DNA from: Cristatella mucedo
Taxonomy: Eukaryota; Bryozoa; Phylactolaemata; Cristatellidae
Reading direction: 5' to 3'
Assembly: GCA_009760855.2 (NCBI GenBank)
Contig: WPIO01000030.1
Span: 3,691,501 to 3,755,500 of the forward strand
DNA length: 64,000 bases
In this document: positions 12,275-24,039 of the stretch, piece after piece
How the letters are laid out: every line of letters starts with the position of its first letter
Numbering within the stretch: the stretch's first letter is position 1
Made by a program: the position numbers and the translations under genes
Notes under the pieces: model-generated
Seen by the model: only the letters and a program-made list of their open reading frames with translations
Told to the model about the DNA's origin: nothing
Database searches by the model: none

Positions 12275-13070
12275 GCCTCCGTGTTAGCTAGTGCGAATGT
12301 CGTAAGTGCAAGATTCATTGATGTTGATAAAGTTGAGACGCAGAAAAGCCGCAAAGAATAGAAGAGCTCAGATAGAGCTGAGTGCCATCAAGCAAAGCTA
12401 ATGTTATGCTTGGAAAGTTAGCTCTAAAGCCAACATTGGCCATCTGCCGAGTCTCATAAAGGTCGACTTTTTTGGCGAGTGCACTTTGGAGGGGCGCAGC
12501 AGGAGTTATATAGCTCCTAGAAAGAGAAGCGTCTCTATGGGTATCCCTATCTATCGTTATTGCATGCGCTACATAGGTTCCCTTGGAGAAATATTATTAT
12601 TCAATTCTCATATACTTTACAATCATCGATGATAATGATAATTAAAGAACGCTATTAAAATGCGAATTGTTGGTGAGAATAGTGGATCTAACTCTATGCA
12701 GTCCAGAGCGTACGGAAGACGGCAGGGAAATCAATTTTTGAGACCCGAAAAGAGTATTTACAGACGTTCAGCAACTGTTTACTCTCGCCAGGTAGGCAGT
12801 TTTGAAGTGGCCCGAAAACCAAGCAGAGCAACAGACTGATAGAGCGTTGAAGCGTAATCGTATGGGCACGGCATTCCAAAAGAGAGCGGCGGCTCCATTT
12901 ATCCAGAGGCTGAGACTGACCGCGACCGTGGCGTCAACAGACTGCTTGCGACAAAGTAATCGTTCTTTAAGTTGATGCCAAGCCACGGAAAATGTGTAAG
13001 CCACGAAGTTATGGAACCTGCTCTGCGCTTTTTAATGCATGTGAACAAAGTGTCTAGTAATCATACAACT
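12275..13070. other. Unassigned sequence
   Basis: No gene, RNA or repeat could be supported here. Confidence 0.2.
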
Positions 13071-13074
13071 ATGA

Positions 13075-13215
13075 GACAAACTGTATGTATGCATGTATCT
13101 CCGTCTGTAACTCCATAAAGCCACAGAGACTATGTCGGTGTTACGCAGGAGAGTTTTGCATAGTGCACTCAAAGCCTAAGCAGCTTTCGATACGCTTTCG
13201 GCTGAAAGTGCACTT
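13075..13215 (-). mobile_element. LINE family B, terminal fragment
   Basis: It holds TGTATCTCCGTCTGTAACTCC and TTACGCAGGAGAGTTTTG, the last ~130 bp of family B in minus orientation. Confidence 0.75.
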
Positions 13216-13219
13216 GACA

Positions 13220-16200
13220 ATGGGCATGCTGCCCAAGTCTTATCGAGTACTTTCAAATGTTTGTTATTTTTGAAATAAAGACTAGAACTGCAATTGGCTA
13301 TACATTTGATCTTCACTAAACTTGAACACACAGAAGATTTTCTTTATTACTCTGAGAGCTCTCAGTACACGGGGCTTGGATTTTATTCACTTGATAAGGC
13401 ACTTATTATTCTTAGATCAGTACGTATTAATAAAATGAGCAGACAGCGTCATAAGTTTCAAAGTATTTTGGAGATTTATTCTATTTTCTAAATGCTGGAC
13501 GCCTCGCTTTAAAAACTAGGTTATAACCGCGTGCATGGACACGCCACTAGGTGGTGGAAGAGTTGTAGGAATGGCTGCTTATAGGAGCATTAGCAGGATT
13601 TATTCTCTAATACATCCAAGCATCCTGCTTAAGACACAGTGTATACAGAATATATGTGTATGCGCGTCTGTGCACGTGTGCTAGGCTGTTGTGTTTAGCA
13701 AAAATAGCAGGCAAAGGAGGGCTCTTGGCAGAGTTATATAGGCAACCGTCTGTTACTGAATAAATTCGAAGACCTACTTGTAAAAATTGGCAAGAAATAT
13801 ATCAACAGACATCTTGGCATCTCAGAGTCAAGATATTGTCGAGCTATATGTCCATGCGAAAAAGTCCAATAGGTTCAGTCATAATACAGCCCTTCATTGC
13901 TAGCAAGCTGCATCGCCGCTCAAGCTAATGTTCCACTTAATGTAATGCCGCTACTTTTTAAACCTGCCCTGATCGCAAGATGAAATTACGAATGACGAAA
14001 AAATAGCACATCAATAGAGCTCTGTTTATTTACTTAGCCATTAATCCGACGGTGGAGTCAGAAACCTAAATGACTGTGCTCCATAAAACAAGTCCTTTCT
14101 TTACCGCTTCAACATTTGTCAATCCCTGGAGCCCGCAACAAGGCCTTAAGTTAGGACGGCTACATTGAACAAAAACTCGCTCCGAATCCTACGTAAAGGG
14201 GTGATACTACGGCCGCCAATCCACGTCTAATCTACAGATTTTCCGTGCACGGGCATGCTTGAAAAAAGGTGAATGTAGCACGCAGCCTAAAAAGCAGAGC
14301 TGAACTGGACCAGCCGTACTTGAGCGAATGGTCACGTGACGTAACTACCTCGGAGTGAGGTGAGCTGCTCTACGCGGGCAAGAGTTGTAGAGTAAGGGCG
14401 AGTGCGAGCCGGGTGGACGGCTGCACTTGTGCGGAAGTGGAAGTAGCGTCCCGTTTGCCCCCGTGAGCTTTGCTGGCGCGCGGCGATTGCTTGTGCTAAA
14501 ACGACGCGTCCATGAGCGCTGATCCACGAATACGGTAGGTCGTCTTAGTAAGCTGGCGAACTAGCGCCGCTGGGTAACATGTAACGATGTCAAAGTTTAA
14601 CTGAGCAATAGGTTACGACGCCGAAGTTACGTGCAACCGAAGACAGGGCTAGGCTAGGTGCTCAGCATAATGCTTCCCATCGGTAAACTCCAGTGCAGAG
14701 CTCTGCGCTTTAGCTAAGGAGAATTCAAAAATGCAGTTGGCTCGGCTGAGTGTGTACCAATTTTCAAGCGGGAACGCCAAATCCAAATTGTTAAGGCAGC
14801 TTTCAACTTTGAGAGACCTTGGCCGCAGGGTCAGGATGCACTACCACAGCGCCATCTGTCTGCATTTTTTATGGCTCCATGCGCTTCAGTGCACGATTGG
14901 GATGAGCCACTGTTATAGGCGCAGTGAAGACGTAAGTATGGGAGTACAAGCTGCGAGAAACCGAGGAAGAAATCCAAAGGGTAAGACACGTACAGTGTAC
15001 TACGTATTCATTAGCTGTCGACCTCTTCCCTAGCCACGGAGATGGCATTCAAATTTACGCAAAAGAAAACGCCCTGGTGCAGAGAGCTTGAGAATGAAAG
15101 CAGAAGAATCTTTGAAGATTCCAAAAACTGGCGGCCCAGCGCGAGAACTCGTGGGTGCGGAGATTCGCTAGTGCGCGGGCGCAGCTCTTGCCCACGAACG
15201 CACTTCTCAAAAGCCAAAGAAGATGGGCGGAGAAGACGGTTATTAGCTAAATTAAAGTACTGCTTTCAAAGAAATTATTTTGTGTGCTGAATGTTTTCAA
15301 TTCAGAACTAAGTTCAGCACTAAGCACTAACACACACTAGCAACTGGACAGTTGCAGAGCTGCTAGTTTTCTTTTCCCATCCAAGTAGAATGAGCTTTAT
15401 ATGCACGGACAAGAACGCGCCTCGTACTTGTAATGGCGCTGAGACGAGTGGAACGCGGGCAATCAGACAGCGTGTGGTGGTAAGGCGCTCGAGAAGCCCG
15501 CCACGGGCTCGGTGTCACCTGCACATGCACGAAAGAGTGTCACCTGCACATGCACGAAAGAGTATAAGCAGGGCGCAATCGAATCGTCTATGCGGCCCCG
15601 CAGCCGAATCGCAACGAGGCCCGTTGCCGAACTGACAGTGATGGGCGTACGCACGAGCTCCATCCGAGCTGGTGTAGTGTCTGATCGCATCATTGGTGCG
15701 CCTCAGTTTCGTCAGAGTACTCTTTAATCGAAAAATGCAAGTTACGCTCGCGCTACAGGTCAGGGATAGCCCTCGAAGTTATCAGTTTGTGTCTAGCTAT
15801 TGTGAGTCGGCGAAGATATTTCAGCCAAGTCTAGGTCATCAAACCATTGAAGCAGATGCAGTGAAAGTTAAAATTAGTTTGACTACTGCAGCCTTTTGAA
15901 GATTCTTTTGCAGATGACTCGTCCACCATCGACGTCAAAAGTCTTAAAAAAGATGAAAAATGTAAGAAGCCAGAAGCAATCGAATACAAGTTAGAGCCTT
16001 TCACCGTTGACGGCTCCTTTCTTTGCCGCAAAGCATCGACGAAAAGCAGGCCTCGTACAGTTACTCTATACGCAAGTTTAAGTCGCTGCATAATTGTAGA
16101 AATAGTTTCTTTGCAATGCTACAGTCCAGAGTCTTTCTAGCAGGGACGCCAGAAGCGCCAGCGCTCGCAGCAATGCTCAGTATTCAGTTAAAAACTGTGT

Positions 16201-16340
16201 GGCGTACATAGATCTCGACGTTAGATATGACCTATACAAAGAAGAAACATGCCGCTCGCAGTAGCATTCTGTGGCCCTACGTCGATTTAAGGGTAATTTC
16301 CACAAAAAAGCACTGAAGCGGAGTGCTGGCACCAGAGATG
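13220..16340. other. Mostly unassigned sequence, partly CpG-rich
   Basis: No exon could be tied to a family. The 14.3-15.7 kb part is richer in CpG, and a 26-bp tandem duplication lies at 15512-15563. ORFs in it (for example 15011-15217 minus, 15390-15635 plus) have no recognisable domain. Confidence 0.2.
15512..15563. repeat. 26-bp unit duplicated in tandem
   Basis: The unit GTGTCACCTGCACATGCACG+AAAGA occurs twice head to tail without mismatch, followed by GTATAAGC. The perfect match suggests a recent slippage or duplication. Confidence 0.85.
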
Positions 16341-16344
16341 CCGT

Positions 16345-16510
16345 GCCGTGATGGCACACTAGGTAAGCCGGTTGCTTTTCACGACCTTGGTCCTGAGGTC
16401 GTGGGGGGTGTTCGAATTTTGCGATTGGTGACCCTTTATTACCGCTGCAAGCGGTGGCGATAGCCGTAAAATCTCTTCTGTCGCTATACAAAGGAGGCCG
16501 CTAATAAGCC
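16345..16510 (+). mobile_element. tRNA-derived SINE (family 2), first of a tandem pair
   Basis: The copy begins CCGTGATGGCACACTAGGTA (tRNA-like 5' part, A-box region), has a degenerate B box near 16410, and a body with CGCTGCAAGCGGTGGCGATA and CTCTTCTGTCGCTATACAAA. The better preserved copy at 53659 has an exact GGTTCGATTCC B box. The next copy starts only a few bases downstream in the same direction. Confidence 0.8.
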
Positions 16511-16514
16511 AGTA

Positions 16515-16683
16515 AGAGCCGTAGTGGCTCACTAGGTAAGGCGGTTGCTTTTCACGACCTCGGCCCCGAGGTCGTGGGTTCAAATACTGCGGTAGGCGAT
16601 CCTTTATCGCCACTGCAAGTGGCGGTGATAGCTGTAAAAGCTCTTCTGTCGCTATAAAAAAAGAGGCTGTTAAATCAGCTAGA
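16515..16683 (+). mobile_element. tRNA-derived SINE (family 2), second of a tandem pair
   Basis: Same architecture as the copy just upstream: CACTAGGTAAGGCGGTTGCT, the GGTCGTGGGTTCAAATACTG B-box region, and AGCTCTTCTGTCGCTATAAA. It ends in GAGGCTGTTAAATCAGCTAG and a T-rich run. Direct head-to-tail placement suggests tandem insertion or local duplication. Confidence 0.85.
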
Positions 16684-16860
16684 ATTTTCTTTTTTTTTAA
16701 GAATCTTGAAATGGTGGGTTCGATTAGAAAGCTACGTCGGCATCCGTTGGGGCAGTTTAGAACATACTGAGGCTGTCGCACCTGCTAATCGTCACTTCCC
16801 GTTGGGGTCTAAAACGCCGTAGCAGGCTCCGTGCTCCACCAACTGATTCACCTTTGGCTC

Positions 16861-16920
16861 TTATTTAATCCCAAAGCGATTGAAATGGCGGGCAACGCAT
16901 GCAACAGTGACCGTGTCTGA
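16861..16920 (-). CDS. FABP gene 2, probable exon 4 (3'-terminal)
   Basis: The minus strand reads SDTVTVACVARHFNRFGIK and then TAA at 16863-16861. This has the form of an FABP C-terminus: alternating hydrophobic strand, Cys, then Arg-x-aromatic, the site that binds the ligand carboxylate in the family. It is the next such signal downstream of exon 3. Problem: the nearest acceptor (CATCAG at 16922-16917) enters this frame with two leading bases, whereas exon 3 ends in phase 0. Either the acceptor lies elsewhere, the frame is damaged, or the resemblance is fortuitous. Confidence 0.45.
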   Translation of the reverse strand, partial: SDTVTVACVARHFNRFGIK

Positions 16921-17084
16921 TGCAGCACGCGAGATTTGGAACCTGATGTTCCGAGTATCAAAACTGAAAATACTATGCATCACATCAAATCTGCATTCAG
17001 CAAGCTGGCCAATATTTTGAAAATTGTTTGAGGTATAATGCGGCGCATGAGGTACTCTCTACTATATGACAAACTTGCTATTGG

Positions 17085-17203
17085 CTGATTTAACAGCCTC
17101 GTTGATTTAGAGGCAGAAGAGTCTTAACGGCTCTACCCCCGCTTTCAGTTGGTAATAAAACATCGCCCACTGCACGATTCAAACCAGTGACCTGCTATTA
17201 CTA
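17085..17203 (-). mobile_element. tRNA-derived SINE (family 2-like)
   Basis: Minus-strand copy: GATTTAACAGCCTCGTTGAT, then GAAGAGTCTTAACGGCTCTA, CATCGCCCACTGCACGATTC (B-box complement) and AACCAGTGACCTG. Shares its 3' half with the 63693 copy. It lies in the last intron of FABP gene 2. Confidence 0.65.
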
Positions 17204-17589
17204 CTTTAGCAAAAATATTTATGTAATTTAATCATGCTTTTTCCTTGAAATATTGGCTGAGAATTATGCACCAAAGAGGAAACGCCGCTCGCTTGCGTGA
17301 AGAGTTTTCTTCTATTCTTCCTTATGTCACAAAATACGTAGACAACGATTGACAACCATTCCGAATTTCTATAAAAAAGGTATAAGAAGAAAACAGAGCA
17401 GGGAGAAGTTTCAACGATGTAGAAGTTACATGACTCTGGTGGCATAATGCCTGAGCTGGTTTATCCAATTGTGGACCTCTATGCTCAGATTGAACGAGCA
17501 GTTATAACAATCCTGCCTGCAATATAGTGCTAGGTTCACGTCATTTCTCCGTAAATAAATTAGTGCCGTCAAAAGCCTGTTAATCTTAC

Positions 17590-17700
17590 CAAGACAAGTT
17601 CATCATTTACCACCTCACGGGTGTGTATTTGAGGCTTGTGCTTTGAGTCCTCAAAGACATTGTTGATAATGACCTTACCACCAGAGACACTGGCCTTGCA
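17590..17700 (-). CDS. FABP gene 2, exon 3
   Basis: The acceptor GTTTTAG precedes TGC at 17700 and the donor TTG|gtaaga follows 17590, giving 111 nt, 37 codons, phase 0 at both ends. The peptide starts CKASVSGGKVIINNV and ends REVVNDELVL. This is the FABP third-exon pattern: a G-G-K-hydrophobic strand, then R-E-h-x-x-x-x-L-h-L. Vertebrate FABP exon 3 is usually 102 nt (34 codons), so this has three extra codons. The gene 3 exon at 42284-42394 has exactly the same length and also begins with TGC. Confidence 0.8.
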
Positions 17701-17709
17701 CTAAAACGA

Positions 17710-19860
17710 AGAAGGAACGGAATGCAATTCTCGATGAGATACCTAGGTCAGCTCTGCTTGTGGATAAGGATGAAAGCCCGTGACATTTTCCTGAAGTACC
17801 GATATATCAAAACTGAGCAGTTTTTCTAGTTAAGGTAATGTGGTAGTAAATTTCTTAACATATAAACGTACTTTGATATTTTTGTATTATTAGCTAATGT
17901 GAATAATGCGGGCAATGCGAGAAACTTATCATAATAGCATTTGTTCATACATTAAATGCTTTCCATTAATTGGAGCGCTTAAACAACCAGTAATGCGAGC
18001 TTGAAAGATATGCAGGCATGCATACATGCATGTAAGTTCAGAACGCATGGCTGCGGAATAATTAAAAAAGAAAAATCTTTGCGCAGCCTGAAGTATCGTC
18101 AACGTAGAGGAGACATTTTCCTCCACCAATACAAATTTTTTGTTACACTAAGCGCGCTAACAACCCAAATGTCAAAGCAAGTGACGGACACGTATGCACA
18201 GCTGCCATCCACCAGGTGCTTTCATTTAAGATAACGGGATTGGTTTATGCAGAACGCGTGTCAAGCATTGGTCTTCCTCTGCAGAGAGCTCCTCGTGAAA
18301 ATTTACCCGTATAGCAATAACCGACATCTTAGACAGACTCGGCTCAGCTCCGTTTGGCCCACGAGAGCTTTGCGCGCCAAAACTAAATGATACATATTTT
18401 ATCTCGAATGGCTAGAATTTCTTCCAGTTTCAGTAATACAGTTCTGGTTTTCATAAAAAGTAACAATCCCTCCGCAGCTTCAAACTGCTATTGCATTTCG
18501 GTTTTGCTAAACAGAGAAGAGTTTTTCTAACTGTGGGGAAATAGGTTGTGCGGACCTATCGCCGTTACTGATATTGCTAGATCTACTTCTAATTGGTATT
18601 TAGGTACTTGGGATATCATAAGCCGGCTGCTGGCAATTCAAAATTCCTAGGGCATTTATGTTTTCTTTTGTTGATCACCTCATTTCTCCATTGCATGCTT
18701 TTGCATGGAAAAGCAACCCAAGCGACCTCATTCGGCTTCGTCACGGGCACGGTTGCCCTTCCCTATTACCTAATACGGCATCCCTTTCTTGGAACTTCAC
18801 GACGTGCATCGTTTGAATCTTACAGAGAAAAGTTTTCTATCTGAGACACTTAATTGGTGATGGGTAGGTGTAGATGCGCGGTAAAGAGTGCGGCAGCGTG
18901 CGGCATGGCAGACGCAGACGCATGGGAGTTCTTTCGTCTGCGTCTGAGTCGCCGGTGAGAGCGTGCCAAATAGAAATGGAAGCGACGTAGCCCCGCTACA
19001 CAAAGGGGATTGCATAGGGTCGTCAGGAGACGAGCTCTGTTTACTAGACTTGCATTAAGGTAACCACATCGCATGCAGAAACCGCAGAAGATATCTTAAG
19101 GAAGGTAACACATTGTATTTACTATATGAATCATTAGATTACAGTAGATGTAATATATATGTATTAAACACCTGCTGGTTTTGCTTTCCTAGGTTGACTG
19201 CCTCTTCAGATACTCACTTGATGGAGTGGAATGCTTTACCCTATAGTCTCGACTACTTCGAATGAAAGAGCTGTCAGTAGGCACGTGCTTCGCTTTTGCA
19301 CACGTTTCATAGATGTAATAGAGGCTAAAGTACTACGCTCGCTGATCAGCGAGATCGCACGTAGGCTTTCAGAATCTGAGAGTAGGATAGGAGCATCGTA
19401 CAAGTAGTAGACGCCAACGAGTCAACATACGCGTCTTGGACGAAGGACGACCCCCTCGTCGAGTGTTGCAACTTGTCACGACTGGACGCTCTATCGTTTG
19501 TCTTTGAAGATAACATGGCGTCTACCGTAAAGCCATTGCACAATCCCGATCTCGATAATATATCTCCGAATGCAAAGTCGCTGCTATGCAAACCAAAAAT
19601 TTGTTTTTCTTACAGGATATTTTCTACAGAGAATTTGACGCCGAATAAGTGATGCAACGGGAGCACCGAACTCAAGAAACATTGTTAGGCCAATTTTATG
19701 GCTAGAAAACCGTGTATTACGCCAATATTCTAATCACGCTCTGTCCATAGCACCTAAAAATGTGCAATTTTAATAATTGTTTCGTAAAATATTTTAGTCT
19801 TAATATTTTAGGGGGGTTTGTCGGTTGAACGACTGTGGGATTGCTGCGAAAGCCTCAGTA
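17710..19860. other. Intronic sequence of FABP gene 2, unassigned
   Basis: Part of intron 2 of FABP gene 2. No exon or known repeat could be recognised between 17.7 and 19.86 kb. Confidence 0.3.
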
Positions 19861-19865
19861 CTATA

Positions 19866-20037
19866 ATAGCTTACCTAGCAGCCTCTTTTGTATATCAACG
19901 GAAGAGCCTTTACGGCTATCACCGCATGCAGCAGCGTTAAATAACCACCAATCGCAAGATTCGAACCCACAACCTCGGAACCGTAGTCGTGAAAGGCAGC
20001 TGCCTTACCTAGTGTGCCATCACGGCTGGACTGCTTG
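19866..20037 (-). mobile_element. tRNA-derived SINE (family 2)
   Basis: Minus-strand copy: its plus-strand complement reads AGCCTCTTTTGTATATCAAC, GAGCCTTTACGGCTATCACC, AGATTCGAACCCACAACCTC (B-box complement) and CTTACCTAGTGTGCCATCAC. Nearly the whole element is present. Confidence 0.85.
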
Positions 20038-20865
20038 CCTCTCTCGCATAACCCATTACATGCAATCAATATCATTGAAATTCATCTTCGTCACAATCAT
20101 GTATTGCCATTATGAGAATGATGACCAGATTTTAGTTGCAAGCATGCATATGCACTGTCTGCAAACTTAGTCACTCAGCAATTATAAGACGGTAAGCAAT
20201 TTGCAGGCCAACTCAGAGAGGTCTCACACCAAAGATATCATTGGCTCGGCCGACAAGTTTTCAGTTTTCTTCAATGAAAGCATTGTGCAAATTCTTACCT
20301 CCACAAAGCCCCCCCCAACTAAACAAATTATTGAATCGCAACTTGTTACGTTTCTTAAGAGATTTTCTGAGGTTTCTGCATGCGATGTGGCTACTTTAAA
20401 GCCTAGTAAACAGAGCTCGTCTCCTGATGACCCTATACCACCCCCTTCGTGGTGTTTACTGGCTGACAAACTTAGCCCAGCCATAACTAAACATCTTAAC
20501 GTTTCTCTGGAAAAAGGGGTTGCACCCAAGTCGTCCAAATCGAACATTGTCAGACCAATACTTAAAAAGTCTGGATTAGATGGAGAGGTCTATGCAAACT
20601 ATAACCAAGTTTTCCTTATTTTTTTGTTAAAGATTCTTGAAAAATTGTCACCTAGTAGCTTATTGCACAAATTAAAAAAAATGAGTGGTCAGAAAAAATT
20701 CGGTCACAGTTCAAGCGGCAGCACTTCACTGAAACTGCTGTCCTCCATGTCAACAATGACATCCTATGCAGTGGCGATGATGGAAGAAATATCACTCCCC
20801 TAATGCTGCTAGAGCTATCAGCTACCTTCGAAATTATGGATCACGATATTTTGTTGAACATACTA

Positions 20866-21240
20866 ATAAATAATAATAACAATAGTAATAATAATAATAA
20901 ATTTAATATAGAACCCTCAGGAAAACTCAATCTCTTTCTAGGCACTTTACATTTGGTGAAAAGGAAGCACGATCGAATGATTAATGGTAGCACGCTCAAT
21001 GACAATAAGCATAATTGGTTGGGTGTGACATGCACAGCGTCAGCATGCCAATATGGTTAGTGGCTGTGTGCACAGTGCCAGCAACCATAAAGCACGTAAA
21101 GGACGTATCACCGGAACCCACTAAATGCTGTGATAAAAAGTTGCGTTCTTAGTTTCTATTAAAATGTGGTTAATTCAGGGAATGCCATGGCGAAAGTCGG
21201 AAGTGAGTTCGAAGCTTTCGGAAATATATGAAAATTGAAT
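20866..21240 (-). mobile_element. LINE family A 3' end inserted in family B
   Basis: It has a (TAA)n tail at 20866-20900, the ACCCTCAGGAAAACTCAATC hairpin region, the TTTACATTTGGTGAAAAGG block and the 3' UTR, ending near 21240 in RT C-terminal sequence. Minus orientation, interrupting the plus-strand family B element. Confidence 0.8.
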
Positions 21241-22030
21241 GCTTGCATCGTAGACATTTTAACGTGGATTTCGGAAAGTTCCTTAAACTAAATGACAGTA
21301 AGACAAAAACTGCTACTCATAGGACACTCCAAGCGTCTGGCTTGACTAGAATACTTTGCTCTTCTAACAGGTGATGCTGTTGTGCAACCATCACCACGAG
21401 TTCGGAATTAAAGTGTCGTCCCTAAAATCTGCCTTAATTTTGAAAGCTTCGTTAAGAAGACTGCTAGCACAAATAGACTTCAGGTCCGATGCATACCTAA
21501 GGTTAAGTACTGTCTCCCACACTGTGGGTTGCAACAAATTTAACTATCTCCCTGGTTTCGTCTCTAGATTATTGCAATTGCAATTTGGCTGGGCTAGAAA
21601 AAAGCCAATAGGCCAGTGGAGCTGGTGATGAATATGGCTGCAAAGCAAGTTTACAAATCTCAGAGATTTTACCACGAGTCTCCTTTGCTGGAAGAGCTTG
21701 GATAGCTGCCGATTGATCTACGAATACCGAGGTCCGCCACGGCTTGGCTCCTTCATGCCTAGCTGAACTGCTGTACCAGTTTCAGCCTCCTCATGCCCTC
21801 AGTTTCTCTATGGACGATACTTTAGCTGTTCCGTTCCTTCGCTTAAAGAACGTTAGCGACAGAAGCTTTTGCTCTACAGGTCCTTGACTGCGGAACCCAT
21901 TTCCACAATTCTTGTGCAACAACATCTAGTCAACATCTAGTCTACTACTGCCAACTACAGGACATCCTTTACAGCCGTCACGAGCTGCTACTTCCACGAT
22001 ACCTCAACTGCCCTCCGGACTAAGCTATGC

Positions 22031-22505
22031 TTATCAGATCTACTCCCCCACCAGGCCAAGCATCGTACCATCCGCTTTTCGGAATCCAACAGTTTACCAA
22101 TACCTCGTAAAAACCTCAAATCCTTTGGAGACCGTGCATTTAGTTCGTATGCTCCTAAAGCCTGGAACTCCCTCCCGACTTGCGTCAGAACATCCCTTGA
22201 CTTGGCTACATTTAAAAAGAACTTAAAAGACACGCCTATTTAGGACAGCATTTAGTGGGTCCCTGTGATTCGCCCTTTATGTGCATATTCGTGCTGACAC
22301 TGTGCATGCTGCCACTAACAACATTTGCATGCTGACATGCTGTGCATGTCACCCCTAACCATGTTATTCATTGCTGTTTATCAAGCATGATATTACTCAC
22401 GATTCAATCGCGTTTCCCTTTGCAGCAAATGTAAAGCTCATGGAAAGAGACTGATTTCTCTGAGGGCGCTTTATCAAGTGCATTATTATTGTTATTATTA
22501 TCATC
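22031..22505 (+). mobile_element. LINE family A 3' end inserted in family B
   Basis: Plus-strand copy starting within the RT C-terminus (TATCAGATCTACTCCCCCAC) and running through the 3' UTR to CTGAGGGCGCTTTATCAAGT and a (TTA)n tail. Family B text is interrupted at CTATGC and resumes at CACTTTCTCC. TTATCA occurs at both edges and could be a target duplication, though it may also be native to the element. Confidence 0.85.
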
Positions 22506-23266
22506 ACTTTCTCCTTATTGTGTGAGACGAAGTCTTTTGGCTACCAAATGAATATCGAAGCCGCTTAGGGAATGAGAGTGCTATAGAAAAATCTCGTTCG
22601 AAACACCCACTTTGTCTTTGTTGCTTTGTAGAGTTACAGATAAAGATGCATAGAAAATTGCAAAGCTCTTTGAATATGAGTTCCAAAATTTCCACAGCTT
22701 CTGAAACTAATGTTCTTAATGATGTGGGAATTTTTAATTATGAACTAAAATTAGAATGGAGCAGAAGCGTTTACCATTTGCCAGAGCACTGTGACGAATA
22801 ATCAATTGGACATGCCTTAACGTGGGATAATCAATCTAAATTGGCTTTCCTGTTGCAGGTGCTCCAACAGTCTCGGAGAAGTGCAGCTATATGTCAATGA
22901 TAACATAGAAAAGCCACGAGCCAATTTTCATAGCTCCTTTGTAAAGCTGGCCTGTGTTATCATAAGATTTTCACAGAGGCTTTGACGTTTGTGTTAGGAG
23001 TCAAGTGATTGAATAGGTGCAGGGGTGGTATCGATTCATGCAGATGATCACTGACCATAGATCACAAGCAATTTACGTCATCGGTATTACCTACGATAAC
23101 TGCTAAGTTTACCAGCTGCTCAGCCGAAGATGTGCTCGCCGGCTCATCAAAACTAATTTGCCGAACGGAAATGCGAATGATTCTGCCATTACTTACTAAT
23201 GACGACGCTCTGAGAAAGTTTGAATTGAACTAATCAAAATGCATGCACTTAAAATTGGAAAAGTAC

Positions 23267-23439
23267 CTTGGCCTTGACTCCATTAGTGACGTCTGCGAAT
23301 TCCGTTCCATCTAGTAGAATTGTCACCTCTTTGTTCATGATGGGCATCTCAGTCACAATGCGAAGCTTGTCTCCAGAGACAGTGATGGTAAGTGTTGGAG
23401 AAGCCGCTGCAGCAATTTTCCTCTTGGCGAAGTTGATAT
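23267..23439 (-). CDS. FABP gene 2, exon 2
   Basis: The acceptor CTGCAG ends at 23440 and the donor AAG|gtactt follows 23267. The exon is 173 nt, exactly the classical FABP exon 2 length, entering with two bases that complete the phase 1 codon of exon 1 and ending in phase 0. The peptide reads INFAKRKIAAAASPTLTITV, then SGDKLRIVTE and ends NGVKAK. The family pattern x-F-x-x-R-K-h-A...K/S-P-T-h-T-I...G-D-K-h-x-I-x-T-E is clear. The junction codon gives Asp where most FABPs have Gly. Fit of length, phases and sequence makes this the most secure FABP exon here. Confidence 0.9.
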
Positions 23440-23444
23440 CTGCA

Positions 23445-24035
23445 GCGGTAGTAGCTTCTGATCAGACATCTTGTAAAAAAAACTTCGCGTTCTTTGGGCC
23501 AGAGGGAACATAGCGACGCAGATAACAAATCCGCCGGTGCACAGCCAATGCAAAGAAGCTAAGAGAGCAGCTAAATGCAAGCCGGCTTGTTTCTGATGGT
23601 ACGAGAAAGCGTTCAAACGTCGATTGATCAGTAGAAGCTGCAGTCACTTCTTCATGTTTTTATGAAGCTGACACACAAAGCGGAGCTCTATAATAAGACC
23701 ACAGTTAATCGTACGTGCTGTATTCTAATGGACTTTCAACGATACTACGTAAATGACGCAAATGACCCACTGAACTTAAGCATCTTAAATCAGCCACATG
23801 GTAACAGCTGTTACATTATTCAGTTACTGAATTACAAGAACTCGGGCAGGTTATGTTGTAATCTATTGTTAGGCGACGCAAATGCTTAAGTCAAGCAGTT
23901 GCCTAATAGTAGCGCTTTAGGCTGTGAGCCTTAGGCTGCAGCCGACTTTCGCTCGAGCCACGAAGTTGAGCTGCGCTCTGAGCTGAGAAATGAAGAGTTG
24001 TAGCTGCAGCCGGTGCTGGACACCCGCATGCTGTA
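23445..24035. other. Intron 1 of FABP gene 2, unassigned
   Basis: No separate feature is supported; small ORFs here are accidental. Confidence 0.25.
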
Positions 24036-24039
24036 GATA

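Larger units (their letters stand above)
20190..22650 (+). mobile_element. LINE family B, long copy broken by two family A insertions
   Basis: Three plus-strand blocks form one element. 20190-20865 encodes the region before and at the start of the RT (SSPDDPIPP, then NIVRPILKKSGLDGE and LELSATFEIMDHDIL). 21245-22030 encodes the thumb and C-terminus (FLKLNDSKTKT near 21275, then the SDRSFCSTGP block near 21850). 22506-22650 is the 3' end (TGAGACGAAGTCTTTTGGCT...). Family A copies sit between the blocks. RT sequence holding the YADD-equivalent is missing where the first insertion lies. Stops and frameshifts show it is inactive. Confidence 0.8.

Noticed and set aside
15900..15965. Plus-strand mini-exon between TTTTGCAG and a GTAAGAAG donor
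   Set aside because: The peptide is short and low in information, and no neighbouring exon could be linked to it.
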